Shown here piece by piece: positions 24,773-32,850 of a stretch of 64,000 nt of DNA; the first letter of the stretch is position 1, and each line of letters opens with the position of its first letter. A program made the translations under genes and the position numbers. The stretch is from DASUPK01 sp963782345 (GTDB lineage: Bacteria > Actinomycetota > Thermoleophilia > Solirubrobacterales > 70-9), in NCBI GenBank assembly GCA_963782345.1, contig CAWAJF010000004.1, positions 310,001-374,000 of the forward strand, given 5' to 3'. The notes under the pieces are model-generated. The model saw nothing but the letters and a program-made list of their open reading frames with translations. It was not told the DNA's origin and did no database searches.

Positions 24773-26626
24773 CTACGGATCCGTGCCTGTGTGCGCCCGC
24801 GCGAAGGCCAGAGCCGCTCCCAGCGCCAGGGACCCGAGCACGAGGAAGGTCGCTCCCGAGTCATTGACCAGCACCCCCACCGCGACCGCGGCGCATGCGC
24901 CGATCACGCCCGCGCGGGCCGCGGGAAACGGCTCGAGCCAGGCGTCGATGCGCCGCCATCTGGCGATTCCGCCCGCGACGCCCACTACGACGATCCAGAA
25001 GAGCGGGTTCCCCACCGCCTGGGCGAAATCGTGGGCGGAGAGCTCGAGACGGCGCTGAGCGAGGTCCGCGAGGTCACCGGCGCCTCCGGCGTCGAGCACC
25101 GAGCGGGTCAGGTGCGAGTTCCCGCCCGAGACCAGGTCGATCAGCGCGAGCGCCGTCACGGCGGCGAGCGGGGCGCCGATCAGTGCGGCCGCCGGCCGCC
25201 AGCTGGCGCGGCCAGGACCCCAGGTGAGGGCGATCGCGGCGACAGCCGCCCCGGCCGGGAGCACAATCGCCGCACCGACGTCAGCCCCGAAACGCCCCGC
25301 GGCGAAGATCAGCCCTGCCAGCACCCCGACGCCCAGGAACACCCCGACCGCAGATCGCCGTCCGGCCCTCGATGCGGTGAGCGCCGCTCCGACCGCGACG
25401 GGCACCATCACCGCGATCAGCGCCTCGAGCTCGTTGCCGATCCCATAGAAGCGAGCGCCGAAGATCGGGTTCGGGCCAAGCAGCGAGAGCTTCGTCAGCT
25501 CCGACCCTGTGACGACGTCGATGGCGTACGCGGTCACGGTGATCGCGCACGCGGCCACCAGGGCCCACCACCCTCTGACCCACACCAGCGTCAGCTCGGC
25601 GAGCGCCGCTGCTCCAAGGCCGACGAGCAGGCCCTCGCCTACCGCGCTCGGCTCGATTGCGGCACCGGCGAGCAGCATCAGCGGCATGTAGGCGAACGCC
25701 AGGGCGAGCCAGGCGAGCGCGGCACGGCGGGACCGCGGGCTGAGCAAGCCGGCGGCGGCGGCAACGACGATCCATGAGAGGAGAGCGGCGACCACGACCG
25801 GCGAGCGGCGGTCAGGGATTGCGGCCATTCGCGCCGCGCGATCCGCGATCGCGGCGGGATCGGCGTTGCCCTCGGCCCGAATCGCCTGCCCGCTGATCGC
25901 ATTCGGAACCGGTAGGCCAAGCCACCTCAGGACCGTCGGTGCGATGTCGGTTGAGAGGACGTAGCCGGGGGTGCGCGTCGAGTCCGAGGTGAGGCTTCCG
26001 TGGAACCCACTCCCGGCGATGCCGATCGGCAGAGCCCGGGTCTTGCCGGGTGGTGCCGCGGCGAAGGCGATCAGCAGGCCGCCGTCACGCTTCCTCGAGA
26101 TCGAGCGTCGCAGGGAGGGGACGCCCGACGACAGCACCGTGAGCCCTCGGCTCCCGGAGACCCGAGACAGCATCCCGTCTCGATCGACTGCCATCAGGCC
26201 CGCGCTGCCCGGGACGAACGGGCCGGCATGGACGGGGATGTCGGCCGAGAGCAGCGTCGAGGCAAGCAGGCCGGGGATGATCTCACCGGGTGCGTCCTTC
26301 GCTCGCTCGAGGATCCTGTTCCAGGCCGTCGGGTCGGGCGGGGACACGGGTCCGGCCGGGAGGGCGCCGTCGTAGAGCGAGCTTGCGATGCGATTGCCCT
26401 GCGAGATGTCGAGGTATGTCTGCTCTGCCGGAACGTCGCCGATGCCCGCGCTCATCAGGCCCAGCGAGAGGCCCGGGATCCCGGCGATGTCGTCGAGCGT
26501 CGTGCCCTGGGGGAGCACCTCGACCGTGACATGCGGGGTCGCATGTGCCGGCGCCGCACAGCCGCACACCAGAACCCCGGCCGCGAGGGCGGCGGCCATT
26601 ACCCTTCGTCTCGTGGCCGGCCGCAC
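24773..26626 (-). CDS. Membrane protein with alkaline-phosphatase-like ectodomain
   Basis: About 617 residues from GTG 26626, or 608 from ATG 26599. The GTG start gives VRPATRRRVMAAALAAGVLV, a proper signal sequence with a basic n-region ending near AHA-TP, so I prefer it. Residues ~30-260 look like an exported alkaline-phosphatase/sulfatase-fold domain (GYVLSTDIAPTVLRWLG is typical of that superfamily), although the N-terminal metal site is not obvious. The remaining ~350 residues form about ten hydrophobic helices. Function unknown; a cell-envelope role is plausible from its glycosyltransferase neighbour. Its start overlaps or nearly touches the divergent hemQ start. Confidence 0.65.
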   Translation of the reverse strand: MRPATRRRVMAAALAAGVLVCGCAAPAHATPHVTVEVLPQGTTLDDIAGIPGLSLGLMSAGIGDVPAEQTYLDISQGNRIASSLYDGALPAGPVSPPDPTAWNRILERAKDAPGEIIPGLLASTLLSADIPVHAGPFVPGSAGLMAVDRDGMLSRVSGSRGLTVLSSGVPSLRRSISRKRDGGLLIAFAAAPPGKTRALPIGIAGSGFHGSLTSDSTRTPGYVLSTDIAPTVLRWLGLPVPNAISGQAIRAEGNADPAAIADRAARMAAIPDRRSPVVVAALLSWIVVAAAAGLLSPRSRRAALAWLALAFAYMPLMLLAGAAIEPSAVGEGLLVGLGAAALAELTLVWVRGWWALVAACAITVTAYAIDVVTGSELTKLSLLGPNPIFGARFYGIGNELEALIAVMVPVAVGAALTASRAGRRSAVGVFLGVGVLAGLIFAAGRFGADVGAAIVLPAGAAVAAIALTWGPGRASWRPAAALIGAPLAAVTALALIDLVSGGNSHLTRSVLDAGGAGDLADLAQRRLELSAHDFAQAVGNPLFWIVVVGVAGGIARWRRIDAWLEPFPAARAGVIGACAAVAVGVLVNDSGATFLVLGSLALGAALAFARAHTGTDP

Positions 26627-27311
26627 GTTCGTCAAGTTCACGTTCTTCAAGCTCGACCCAGCCTGGCGGCGGCGCTCCGCCGAGGAGCGGGCGACCGACA
26701 AGGCCGAGTTCCTGGCGGCCTGCGAGGACTTCGCGGAGGACCGCTCGCTGCGAGCGTATTCGACGGTCGGCACCCGCGGCGACACCGACCTGATGCTGCT
26801 CAGCCAGAGCCCCATGCTCGAGGACATCCACACCTTCCATGTCGTCCTCAGCCAGAGCGGCCTCGCCCGCTGGGCGTCCACCCCCTACTCCTACCTGGCG
26901 ATGACGAAGCCCTCGCCGTACTCGGAGGAGGAGTCGGTTCGCCCGGAGATCTGCGTCTCGGACCGCAAGTACCTCTACGTCTACCCCTTCGAGAAGAAGC
27001 GCGAGTGGTACCTGCTCTCGCTGGAAGAGCGCCGCCGGATCATGACCAGCCACATCGAGGTGGGCCGCCGCTATCCGGAGATCACCATCAACACCGCCTA
27101 CTCCTTCGGCCTCGACGACCAGGAGTTCGTCGTTTCCTTCGAGGGCGACGAGCCGGGGGAGTTCCTCGACCTCGTCCAGGAGCTCCGCGGCACGGAGTCG
27201 AGCTCCTACACCCTCCGCGACACCCCGATCTTCACCTGCGTCTCGATGTCGCTGGGCCGGGCGCTCGACGCGTTGGATGGGACCGCCGCAACGGCGGTCA
27301 CACCGGCCTAA
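26613..27311 (+). CDS. hemQ: Coproheme decarboxylase (chlorite-dismutase family)
   Basis: 232 residues from GTG 26613, the size of actinobacterial HemQ. VKFTFFKLDPAWRR opens the first ferredoxin-like half; YVYPFEKKREWYLL is the family signature; the proximal haem histidine lies in MTSHIEVGRRY. HemQ oxidatively decarboxylates coproheme III to haem b, the last step of the coproporphyrin-dependent pathway. The longer in-frame ATG upstream would run through the divergent signal-peptide gene. The gene is followed by ferredoxin reductase and Fe-S genes, so the neighbourhood is haem/Fe-S housekeeping. Confidence 0.9.
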   Translation: MAGRTFVKFTFFKLDPAWRRRSAEERATDKAEFLAACEDFAEDRSLRAYSTVGTRGDTDLMLLSQSPMLEDIHTFHVVLSQSGLARWASTPYSYLAMTKPSPYSEEESVRPEICVSDRKYLYVYPFEKKREWYLLSLEERRRIMTSHIEVGRRYPEITINTAYSFGLDDQEFVVSFEGDEPGEFLDLVQELRGTESSSYTLRDTPIFTCVSMSLGRALDALDGTAATAVTPA

Positions 27312-27334
27312 GCCACTACCCTTTCCGGCTCGCT

Positions 27335-28738
27335 GTGATCGGAACCGAGGAAAAGCCGCTGCGCGTCGCCATCGTCGGGTCGGGTCCGGCCGGCTTCTAC
27401 ACGGCCGAGCACGTGCTCAAGCACGACGGGACGCACGCCGAGGTCGACATGTTCGACCGCCTCTGCACGCCCTATGGGCTGGTCCGCTTCGGCGTTGCCC
27501 CCGACCATCCGAAGATCAAGTCGGTGATCCGCGTCTACGAGAAGACAGCGGCGCGGCCCGAGTTCCGCTTCTTCGGGAACGTCGAGGTCGGCAGGGACGT
27601 CACCGTCGAGGAGCTGCGCGAGCGCTACCACGCGATCGTCTTCGCGTACGGAACCGCCACCGACCGCCAGCTCGGCATCCCCGGCGAGGATCTGGCCGGC
27701 AGCCATCCCGCCACCGAGTTCGTCAACTGGTACAACGCCCACCCCGATTTCGCCGACCGGGAGTTCGACCTCTCCTGCGAGCGCGTCGTGGTGATCGGGA
27801 ACGGGAACGTCGCGGCGGACGTCGCCCGGATGCTGGCCCTCACCCGCGAGGAGCTTGAGGAGACGGACACCGCCGACCACGCGATCGAGGCCTTCGCCGA
27901 CGCGGGCGTCAAGGAGATCCTCGTGCTCGGCCGCCGCGGCCCGGCGCAGGCCGCCTTCACCAATCCCGAGGTTCGCGAGCTCGGCGAGATGGCGAACGCC
28001 GACATCGACATCGACTCCGGCGAGATGGAGCTCGATGAGCTCAGCCGGGAGTGGCTCGACTCGGACGACGCCGACCCGACCAACCGCCGGAACGTCGAGA
28101 TCTTCACCGACTTCTCCGGGCGCGAGCCCGAGGGCAAGCCGCAGAGGATCACGATGCGCTTCCTCCGCTCCCCCGTCGCGATCCAGGGCGACGGCAGGGT
28201 CGAGCGGATCGTGGTCGGGCGCAACGAGCTCCAGCGCGACGACTCGGGACGGATCCGCGCCGTCGACACAGGCGAGCGCGAGACGATCGACTGTGGCCTG
28301 GTCCTCCGCTCGATCGGCTACAAGGGCGTGCCGGTGGACGGCGTCCCGTTCGACGAGCGCGCCGGGACGATCGCCAACGAGGGCGGCCGGGTCAAGGAGG
28401 ACGGCAGGCAGGTCCCCGGCCTCTACGCCGTCGGCTGGATCAAGCGCGGCCCCTCCGGCGTGATCGGGACGAACAAGAAGGATGCCCAGGAGACCGTGGA
28501 CAACCTCTTCGCCGACCTCGAGGCCGGAGCGGTCCCCGAGCCCGAGCTGGCCGGCGACCGCGGATCCATCGAGACCCTGCTGAACGAGCGCAAGCCCGAC
28601 CACGTCACCTTCCAGGGCTGGCGGGCGATCGACGCCGCAGAGGTCGAGGCGGGCAGGCCGCTCGGCCGCCCCCGCGTGAAGTTCTGCCGCACCGAGGAGA
28701 TGGTCGAGGCCTCGAAGACAGCGAAGACCGCCGCCTGA
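27335..28738 (+). CDS. fprA: Ferredoxin/adrenodoxin-type NADP reductase
   Basis: 467 residues from GTG 27335. LRVAIVGSGPAGFYTAEHVL is the FAD site, LCTPYGLVRFGVAPDHPKIK the FprA/adrenodoxin-reductase signature, VVIGNGNVAADVARML the NADP(H) site, and VGWIKRGPSGVIGTNKKDA the C-terminal signature. It transfers electrons between NADPH and ferredoxin. It may serve the P450s elsewhere in the window or general Fe-S metabolism. BolA starts 2 bp after the stop. Confidence 0.94.
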   Translation: MIGTEEKPLRVAIVGSGPAGFYTAEHVLKHDGTHAEVDMFDRLCTPYGLVRFGVAPDHPKIKSVIRVYEKTAARPEFRFFGNVEVGRDVTVEELRERYHAIVFAYGTATDRQLGIPGEDLAGSHPATEFVNWYNAHPDFADREFDLSCERVVVIGNGNVAADVARMLALTREELEETDTADHAIEAFADAGVKEILVLGRRGPAQAAFTNPEVRELGEMANADIDIDSGEMELDELSREWLDSDDADPTNRRNVEIFTDFSGREPEGKPQRITMRFLRSPVAIQGDGRVERIVVGRNELQRDDSGRIRAVDTGERETIDCGLVLRSIGYKGVPVDGVPFDERAGTIANEGGRVKEDGRQVPGLYAVGWIKRGPSGVIGTNKKDAQETVDNLFADLEAGAVPEPELAGDRGSIETLLNERKPDHVTFQGWRAIDAAEVEAGRPLGRPRVKFCRTEEMVEASKTAKTAA

Positions 28739-28740
28739 CC

Positions 28741-28977
28741 GTGGCGATCTCGACCGACGAGGTGCGGCTGATGATCGAGGCGTCCCTGCCCGGCTCCGAG
28801 GTCGAGGTCGTCGACCAGACCGGCACGCAGGATCACCTCCACGCCACGGTGACGGCCCCGCAGTTCGAGGGCCTCTCGCGGATCGAGCAGCACAAGCTGG
28901 TGAAGAAGGCCGTCCAGACCCGCTTCGACGACGGCTCGATCCACGCGCTCTCGGTGAAGACGTCAGTCCCGGACTAG
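28741..28977 (+). CDS. bolA: BolA-family protein
   Basis: 78 residues from GTG 28741, too short and non-ATG to be caught easily. The fold shows as a helix-rich class II KH-like domain: MIEASLPGSEVEVVDQTG, HLHATVTAPQFEG and the conserved RIEQHKLVKKAV with the invariant His, then HALSVKT. BolA proteins pair with CGFS monothiol glutaredoxins to bridge a [2Fe-2S] cluster, and such a glutaredoxin is the next gene, 22 bp away. Confidence 0.92.
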   Translation: MAISTDEVRLMIEASLPGSEVEVVDQTGTQDHLHATVTAPQFEGLSRIEQHKLVKKAVQTRFDDGSIHALSVKTSVPD

Positions 28978-28999
28978 CGTCTCGCTAGGATGAGTCGCG

Positions 29000-29401
29000 A
29001 TGACTGAACCCACACTCAAGGACAAGGTCGAGGAGCTGATCCGGGAGAACAAGGTCCTTCTCTTCATGAAGGGCAACCCGGAGGCGCCTCAGTGCGGCTT
29101 CTCCCTGCGGGTCGTCAACGTGCTCGAGACCTACGGGGTCGAGTACGGAGCGGTCGACGTCCTCCCGGCGCTCCAGCCTCTGCGCGAGGTGACCGCCGAG
29201 ATCTCCGACTGGCAGACCTTCCCCCAGCTCTACGTCAACGGCGAGCTGGTGGGTGGCTGCGACATCATCGAGGAGATGGACGAGTCCGGCGAGCTCGCCG
29301 GGCTGCTCGGCGTCGAGCAACCTGAGCGGCCGGCGATGTCGGCCAAGCAGGAGCTCCGGGCGGATCCGCAGCAGAGCCCGCCGATCCAGATCCAGCGCTA
29401 G
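29000..29401 (+). CDS. grxD: Monothiol glutaredoxin, Grx4/GrxD type
   Basis: 133 residues. LLFMKGNPEAPQCGFS contains the CGFS active site; WQTFPQLYVNGELVGGCDII has the cis-Pro and GGCD glutathione-binding loop. Such proteins carry [2Fe-2S] clusters with glutathione or BolA instead of reducing disulfides. A ~25-residue tail after the normal end (from VEQPERPAM) is Gln/Pro-rich and not part of the family. Lies between bolA and a convergent A-type carrier gene. Confidence 0.94.
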   Translation: MTEPTLKDKVEELIRENKVLLFMKGNPEAPQCGFSLRVVNVLETYGVEYGAVDVLPALQPLREVTAEISDWQTFPQLYVNGELVGGCDIIEEMDESGELAGLLGVEQPERPAMSAKQELRADPQQSPPIQIQR

Positions 29402-29419
29402 AGCGCCGGCCGAATCCGG

Positions 29420-29794
29420 TTAGACCGCGGCGGCCTTCTCGGCCGTGTCTTCCTTCACCTGGAAGGAAGAGCCGCAGCCGCAGGCCGCTTCGACGTTCGG
29501 GTTGTTGACCGCGAAGCCGGCGCCCTGGAGGCCATCGACCCAGTCCACCTCGGAGCCGAAGACGAACTGCATGCTCGTCTTGTCGACGACGACCGCGACG
29601 CCGTCGGTTTCAAAGCGGTGGTCGTCCTCCTTGGGCGCGTCGAAGGCGAGCGCGTACTGGAAGCCCGAGCAGCCGCCGCCGCGAACCGCGACGCGCAGAG
29701 CCTGCTCGGCTCCGTTCTCCTGCTCGCCGAGCAGCTCCTTGATCTTGCCCGCCGCCTTCTCGGTCAGCGTGATCGGCTGTGTTGACTCAGTCAT
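29420..29794 (-). CDS. erpA: A-type iron-sulfur carrier (IscA/ErpA/SufA)
   Basis: 124 residues from ATG 29794. ITLTEKAAGKIKELL opens the fold, and the three cluster-binding Cys are in VRGGGCSGFQY and AACGCGSSF. It holds and transfers Fe-S clusters to target enzymes. The ATG at 29794 starts the canonical N-terminus; a longer in-frame ATG at 29842 adds non-conserved residues. Together with BolA and Grx it forms a compact Fe-S delivery set. Whether it is ErpA, IscA or SufA cannot be decided here. Confidence 0.92.
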   Translation of the reverse strand: MTESTQPITLTEKAAGKIKELLGEQENGAEQALRVAVRGGGCSGFQYALAFDAPKEDDHRFETDGVAVVVDKTSMQFVFGSEVDWVDGLQGAGFAVNNPNVEAACGCGSSFQVKEDTAEKAAAV

Positions 29795-29844
29795 CGAGAT
29801 GCATTGTAGAGCCCCCTCCACCGGACATTGGATACTGCGCACCG

Positions 29845-30255
29845 ATGAGCGCCGCTGACGTCGAAATCCTTGCGCGGATGTGGGAGGAGTTCGCCGGCAG
29901 CGGTCCGAGCACGGACTTCGCTGGATTCGTCGAGCGCTGGTGGCATCCCGACCTGGTCTATGAGGAGGATCCGCGATGGCCGGGAGCCGCCACCTATGAG
30001 GGCCGCGACGATGCTCGGGCCGCTTTCGAAGGCTATCGGGAGGTGCTCGGCGATCCAGAGCTGAGCGTCGAGAGGGTGGTCGAGGCAGGCGGTCGGATCG
30101 TCGCGCTGGTCCGGTTCGTCGGCAGGTCGCCGGGTGCCGACGTCCCGTGGGATCACGTCTGGGGGTACGACTGTCGAATTCGGGACGGAAAGCTCATCCA
30201 TCTGAGGGCCTATTGGGATCCGCAGGAGGCGCTCGAGCCGGCTGGAGGGGCCTGA
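29845..30255 (+). CDS. SnoaL-like/NTF2-fold protein
   Basis: 136 residues. FVERWWHPDLVYEEDPRWPG, YEGRDDARAAFEGYREVL and a C-terminal strand pair (VWGYDCRIRDGKLIHLRAYW) match the SnoaL-like NTF2 fold. Members are small hydrolases, isomerases or ligand-binding proteins, and many are unassigned. It is a single gene between the divergent Fe-S carrier gene and a convergent glycosyltransferase gene 3 bp away. No function is offered. Confidence 0.75.
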   Translation: MSAADVEILARMWEEFAGSGPSTDFAGFVERWWHPDLVYEEDPRWPGAATYEGRDDARAAFEGYREVLGDPELSVERVVEAGGRIVALVRFVGRSPGADVPWDHVWGYDCRIRDGKLIHLRAYWDPQEALEPAGGA

Positions 30256-30258
30256 CCC

Positions 30259-31680
30259 TCAGCCCTCGAGCGCCGGGGCCGAAGGCGATCCCTCGACCTC
30301 GACGAGCTCGCTCAGCACCTGATCGAGACGCGCTGCGATGGACGGCCAGGCGAAGCGCGCGCGTGCCGCCCGCAGCGCTGCCTCCCCGCGGCGGCGGCGT
30401 TCGTCGCCGTTGTTGACCGCCTCGACCAGCGCGTCGCTCAGCTCAGCCCGGTCGTCATGCTCGAACAGCCAGCCGGTCTCGCCGTCCTCGAGGATCCCGG
30501 CCGGGCCCAGGATGTTCGCCGCGATCCCGGGGCGGCCGCAGGCCATGCCCTCCACCAGCGTCTGCCCGAACTGCTCGCGGTCGGACGGAAGGATCACGGC
30601 GTCGGCCGCGCGGATGAACCGGGGCAGCGCCTCCTGCGGCTGCCAGCCGCCGATGAACACGTCGCTGAGCCCGAGGCGGCTGATCGTGTTCGCCGGGTGC
30701 TCTCCCTCCCACTCCCCCGGATGCCCCCCGACGATCACCAGGCCGGCCGGGACCTGGAATCTCTCCCGGGCCGCTGCGAACGCCTCGATCAGGAAGGGGA
30801 GCCGCTTGACCTTCGTGAAGCGGCCGACGTACAGCAGAATCACTCCGCCGGCGAGCGGCTCGATGTCGCGATCGCGGTAGGCGAGAACGCGGCCGCTCGG
30901 CAACAGCGCCGTGGGGCGTTCGACCAGATGCCCTCTCCAGTGGGCCTGGCGATCGACCTCGAGCGGGTGAAAGACCTCCGGGTCGAAGCCGTTCGGCAAT
31001 CGGATCAGCTTCTCCCTCTCGACGTCGAGCAGCTGCTCCGCTCGATCAAGCCCGGCCGGCGACACGAGCAGTCGTGTGCAGGAGGCAGCCCATTCGCGCA
31101 GCCGCTTCCCCCACTTCGTCGCAAAAGACCATTCGGCGGGCGCACCTCCTTCGATCTGCTCGAGCATCAGCAGCTCGGTGCCATGGAGGTGCCCGACGAC
31201 AGGGACGTCTGGCGCGATCCGCGCCGCCGCCTCGTTGAGCGGCGTCAGATGGTGGAGGTAGAGGACGTCCGCGTCGGCTGCGCCGGCCAGCTGCAGCTGC
31301 CGTGCCCAGGCGTCCACCTGGCGCTCGAACTCGCCGTCGTCCAGCAGGGCGAAGACCGGGTCGGGCGCCCCGGGCCGCTGCTCGAAGGAGGGATGCATCG
31401 GCACGACTCCGGGCGATGGCAGCAGCGGGTCCGCCTCTCGCAAAGCCGGCGCGAAGTCCACCGCTCGTAGATCGATACCCGCGTAGAAGGCCTCCGCGTC
31501 CGCGTCGTCACCTCGATCGCTGCGAGACCCGGATACGAGTCGCGCCGACCAGCCCCGGCCGCCGAGCTCCCTGATCAGCGCCCGGGCGACGTGGGCCGAC
31601 CCGCCCCTGGGCGAGAACATGATTCCGCTCACCAGCGAGCGACCTGCGGTGCGATCGTCGCCGTTGAGCCCGTCTTCCAT
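30259..31680 (-). CDS. GT4-family glycosyltransferase
   Basis: 473 residues, GT-B fold. An N-terminal FSPRGGSAHVARAL loop, VVGHLHGTELLMLEQ, LIRLPNGFDPEVFHP, ILLYVGRFTKVKRLPFLIEAF and the donor-binding EQFGQTLVEGMACGRPGIA place it firmly in GT4. It probably adds a sugar during envelope glycan or glycolipid synthesis. The next gene downstream in this direction is the convergent SnoaL gene; upstream is a phosphodiester glycosidase gene 32 bp away, so the two may be co-transcribed. Confidence 0.9.
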   Translation of the reverse strand: MEDGLNGDDRTAGRSLVSGIMFSPRGGSAHVARALIRELGGRGWSARLVSGSRSDRGDDADAEAFYAGIDLRAVDFAPALREADPLLPSPGVVPMHPSFEQRPGAPDPVFALLDDGEFERQVDAWARQLQLAGAADADVLYLHHLTPLNEAAARIAPDVPVVGHLHGTELLMLEQIEGGAPAEWSFATKWGKRLREWAASCTRLLVSPAGLDRAEQLLDVEREKLIRLPNGFDPEVFHPLEVDRQAHWRGHLVERPTALLPSGRVLAYRDRDIEPLAGGVILLYVGRFTKVKRLPFLIEAFAAARERFQVPAGLVIVGGHPGEWEGEHPANTISRLGLSDVFIGGWQPQEALPRFIRAADAVILPSDREQFGQTLVEGMACGRPGIAANILGPAGILEDGETGWLFEHDDRAELSDALVEAVNNGDERRRRGEAALRAARARFAWPSIAARLDQVLSELVEVEGSPSAPALEG

Positions 31681-31712
31681 ACGGCCCTTTGTACAGCAGC
31701 GCCGCCGAGTGC

Positions 31713-32504
31713 CTAGGCCGCCGCCCGTTCCTCGAAGACGAGCGCGGTGGCAATCGGGCGGCCGCCCGGAATCAGAATGCCGTGCTCTTCGCGCGGTGCG
31801 TTCCGAAGCATCCCATCGAAGACCAGCGAGGTGGAGCCTCCGCCGTCGAGATTGATCGCCGTTCGGGATCCCAGCGAGACCATCGCGTCCGCGAGCTCCG
31901 GGAGCGTCAGCCCCGCCTCGTCGGCGGCGCGACCGTCACCGGCGACCGCCAGCAGCTCATCGCCTGTGATTCCCAGGGCGGCACGCGGATAGCGCCCGGC
32001 GGTGATGTCCGAGTCGAACTGATGGGCGGCGGAGGAGAAGCCCTCGGGGTCGGGAACCCCGGAAACGACGCTCTCGCCGTTCCGGACGAGCAGCGGCCCG
32101 GCCTCGACGAGGTCTCCCAACGGAGCGATGCCCAGCTCGGGACGCGGCGCAATCTCGACCGCGCCGTCTTCGAGGGCGACGGACCCGCGGCGGCCACCCC
32201 ACGGCGAGGCGAACGGCTCGTGATCGCGAGCCATCCCACCGAGCCGCAGCTCCCCGAGCGGCCTGCCTTCGGGCCGCAGGAAGAAGCCCGCGACGAGTGC
32301 ATGCCGGGTGTCCGAGCGCATGCACCATTCGACCAGCCGGCGCGGCCGCGGGAAGCTCACCAGGGTCGCGCGGGACCCCTCTCTCGGAAAGCGCGCGACG
32401 TGGAGCGTCGTCGCTCGGCCGTCGCAGAGGTTGACTCGCACGCGATCGAGCCGGGCAGCGCCAGTTGGTGAAGCCGTAGGGGTTGTCTGGGTGGCGGATG
32501 CCAT
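31713..32504 (-). CDS. Phosphodiester glycosidase (NAGPA) domain protein
   Basis: 263 residues from ATG 32504. The second half carries LLAVAGDGRAADEAGLTLPE and AINLDGGGSTSLVF, the catalytic signature of the NAGPA family (uncovering enzyme and bacterial homologues). These hydrolyse GlcNAc-1-phosphodiester-type bonds, often in wall polymers. I see no clear signal peptide, which is odd for such a role. The in-frame extension to 32657 runs over the start region of the neighbouring gene and is low in coding character. Confidence 0.75.
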   Translation of the reverse strand: MASATQTTPTASPTGAARLDRVRVNLCDGRATTLHVARFPREGSRATLVSFPRPRRLVEWCMRSDTRHALVAGFFLRPEGRPLGELRLGGMARDHEPFASPWGGRRGSVALEDGAVEIAPRPELGIAPLGDLVEAGPLLVRNGESVVSGVPDPEGFSSAAHQFDSDITAGRYPRAALGITGDELLAVAGDGRAADEAGLTLPELADAMVSLGSRTAINLDGGGSTSLVFDGMLRNAPREEHGILIPGGRPIATALVFEERAAA

Positions 32505-32583
32505 TGCCGGCGCCAGGCGGCGGAACAGGCGAAGTACACCCCAGGTCCCGGATGGCTGCGTGAAGCAGCTGTGAAATCCCCGG

Positions 32584-32850
32584 TCAGTCCGCCTCTTCGC
32601 CGTATTTCCAGTCGAGGTACTGGAGGATCCGGCGGGAGTCGCTGACCACTTCCTCACCGTCGACCAGCACCGGGACGTACGGCTGCTTGGTGAGCTCGAC
32701 GATCTCCGGGCGGCGCGAGCGGCGCCGGGGGACCCGTTCGGTTCGATGGTCTAGGCCGAGCTTCTTCAGCCGCCGTGCGACTGCGCCGCACGGGCAGAGG
32801 AAGTTCGTCGGCGTCCCGCAGCGGTAGAGGACTCGGCGCGGCTCGCTCAT
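32584..32850 (-). CDS. Glutaredoxin/GST N-terminal-domain protein
   Basis: 88 residues. A thioredoxin-fold domain with RCGTPTNFLCPCGAVARRL, then the cis-Pro loop KQPYVPVLVDGEEVV and DSRRILQYLDWKYG, as in GST N-terminal domains and glutaredoxin-like proteins. The Cys pair CPC replaces the usual CPxC or CPYC. Probably a small thiol-redox protein. The ATG shares one base with the stop of the epimerase gene upstream (TGATG), so the two are translationally coupled. Confidence 0.8.
   Translation of the reverse strand: MSEPRRVLYRCGTPTNFLCPCGAVARRLKKLGLDHRTERVPRRRSRRPEIVELTKQPYVPVLVDGEEVVSDSRRILQYLDWKYGEEAD

Noticed and set aside
22752..25058. A 768-residue open frame on the + strand opposite the glycosyltransferase fusion
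   Set aside because: Composition is Arg/Gly/Asp-rich with no motif, and the opposite strand has clear domains. Long antisense frames are expected at this GC content. The same applies to 13721-15238 (-), 8482-10809 (+), 35740-37725 (+) and 43351-44388 (+).
26000..27334. Long in-frame upstream extension of the ferredoxin reductase
   Set aside because: It crosses hemQ and the membrane-protein gene in other frames and has no family similarity; GTG 27335 starts the conserved FAD motif.
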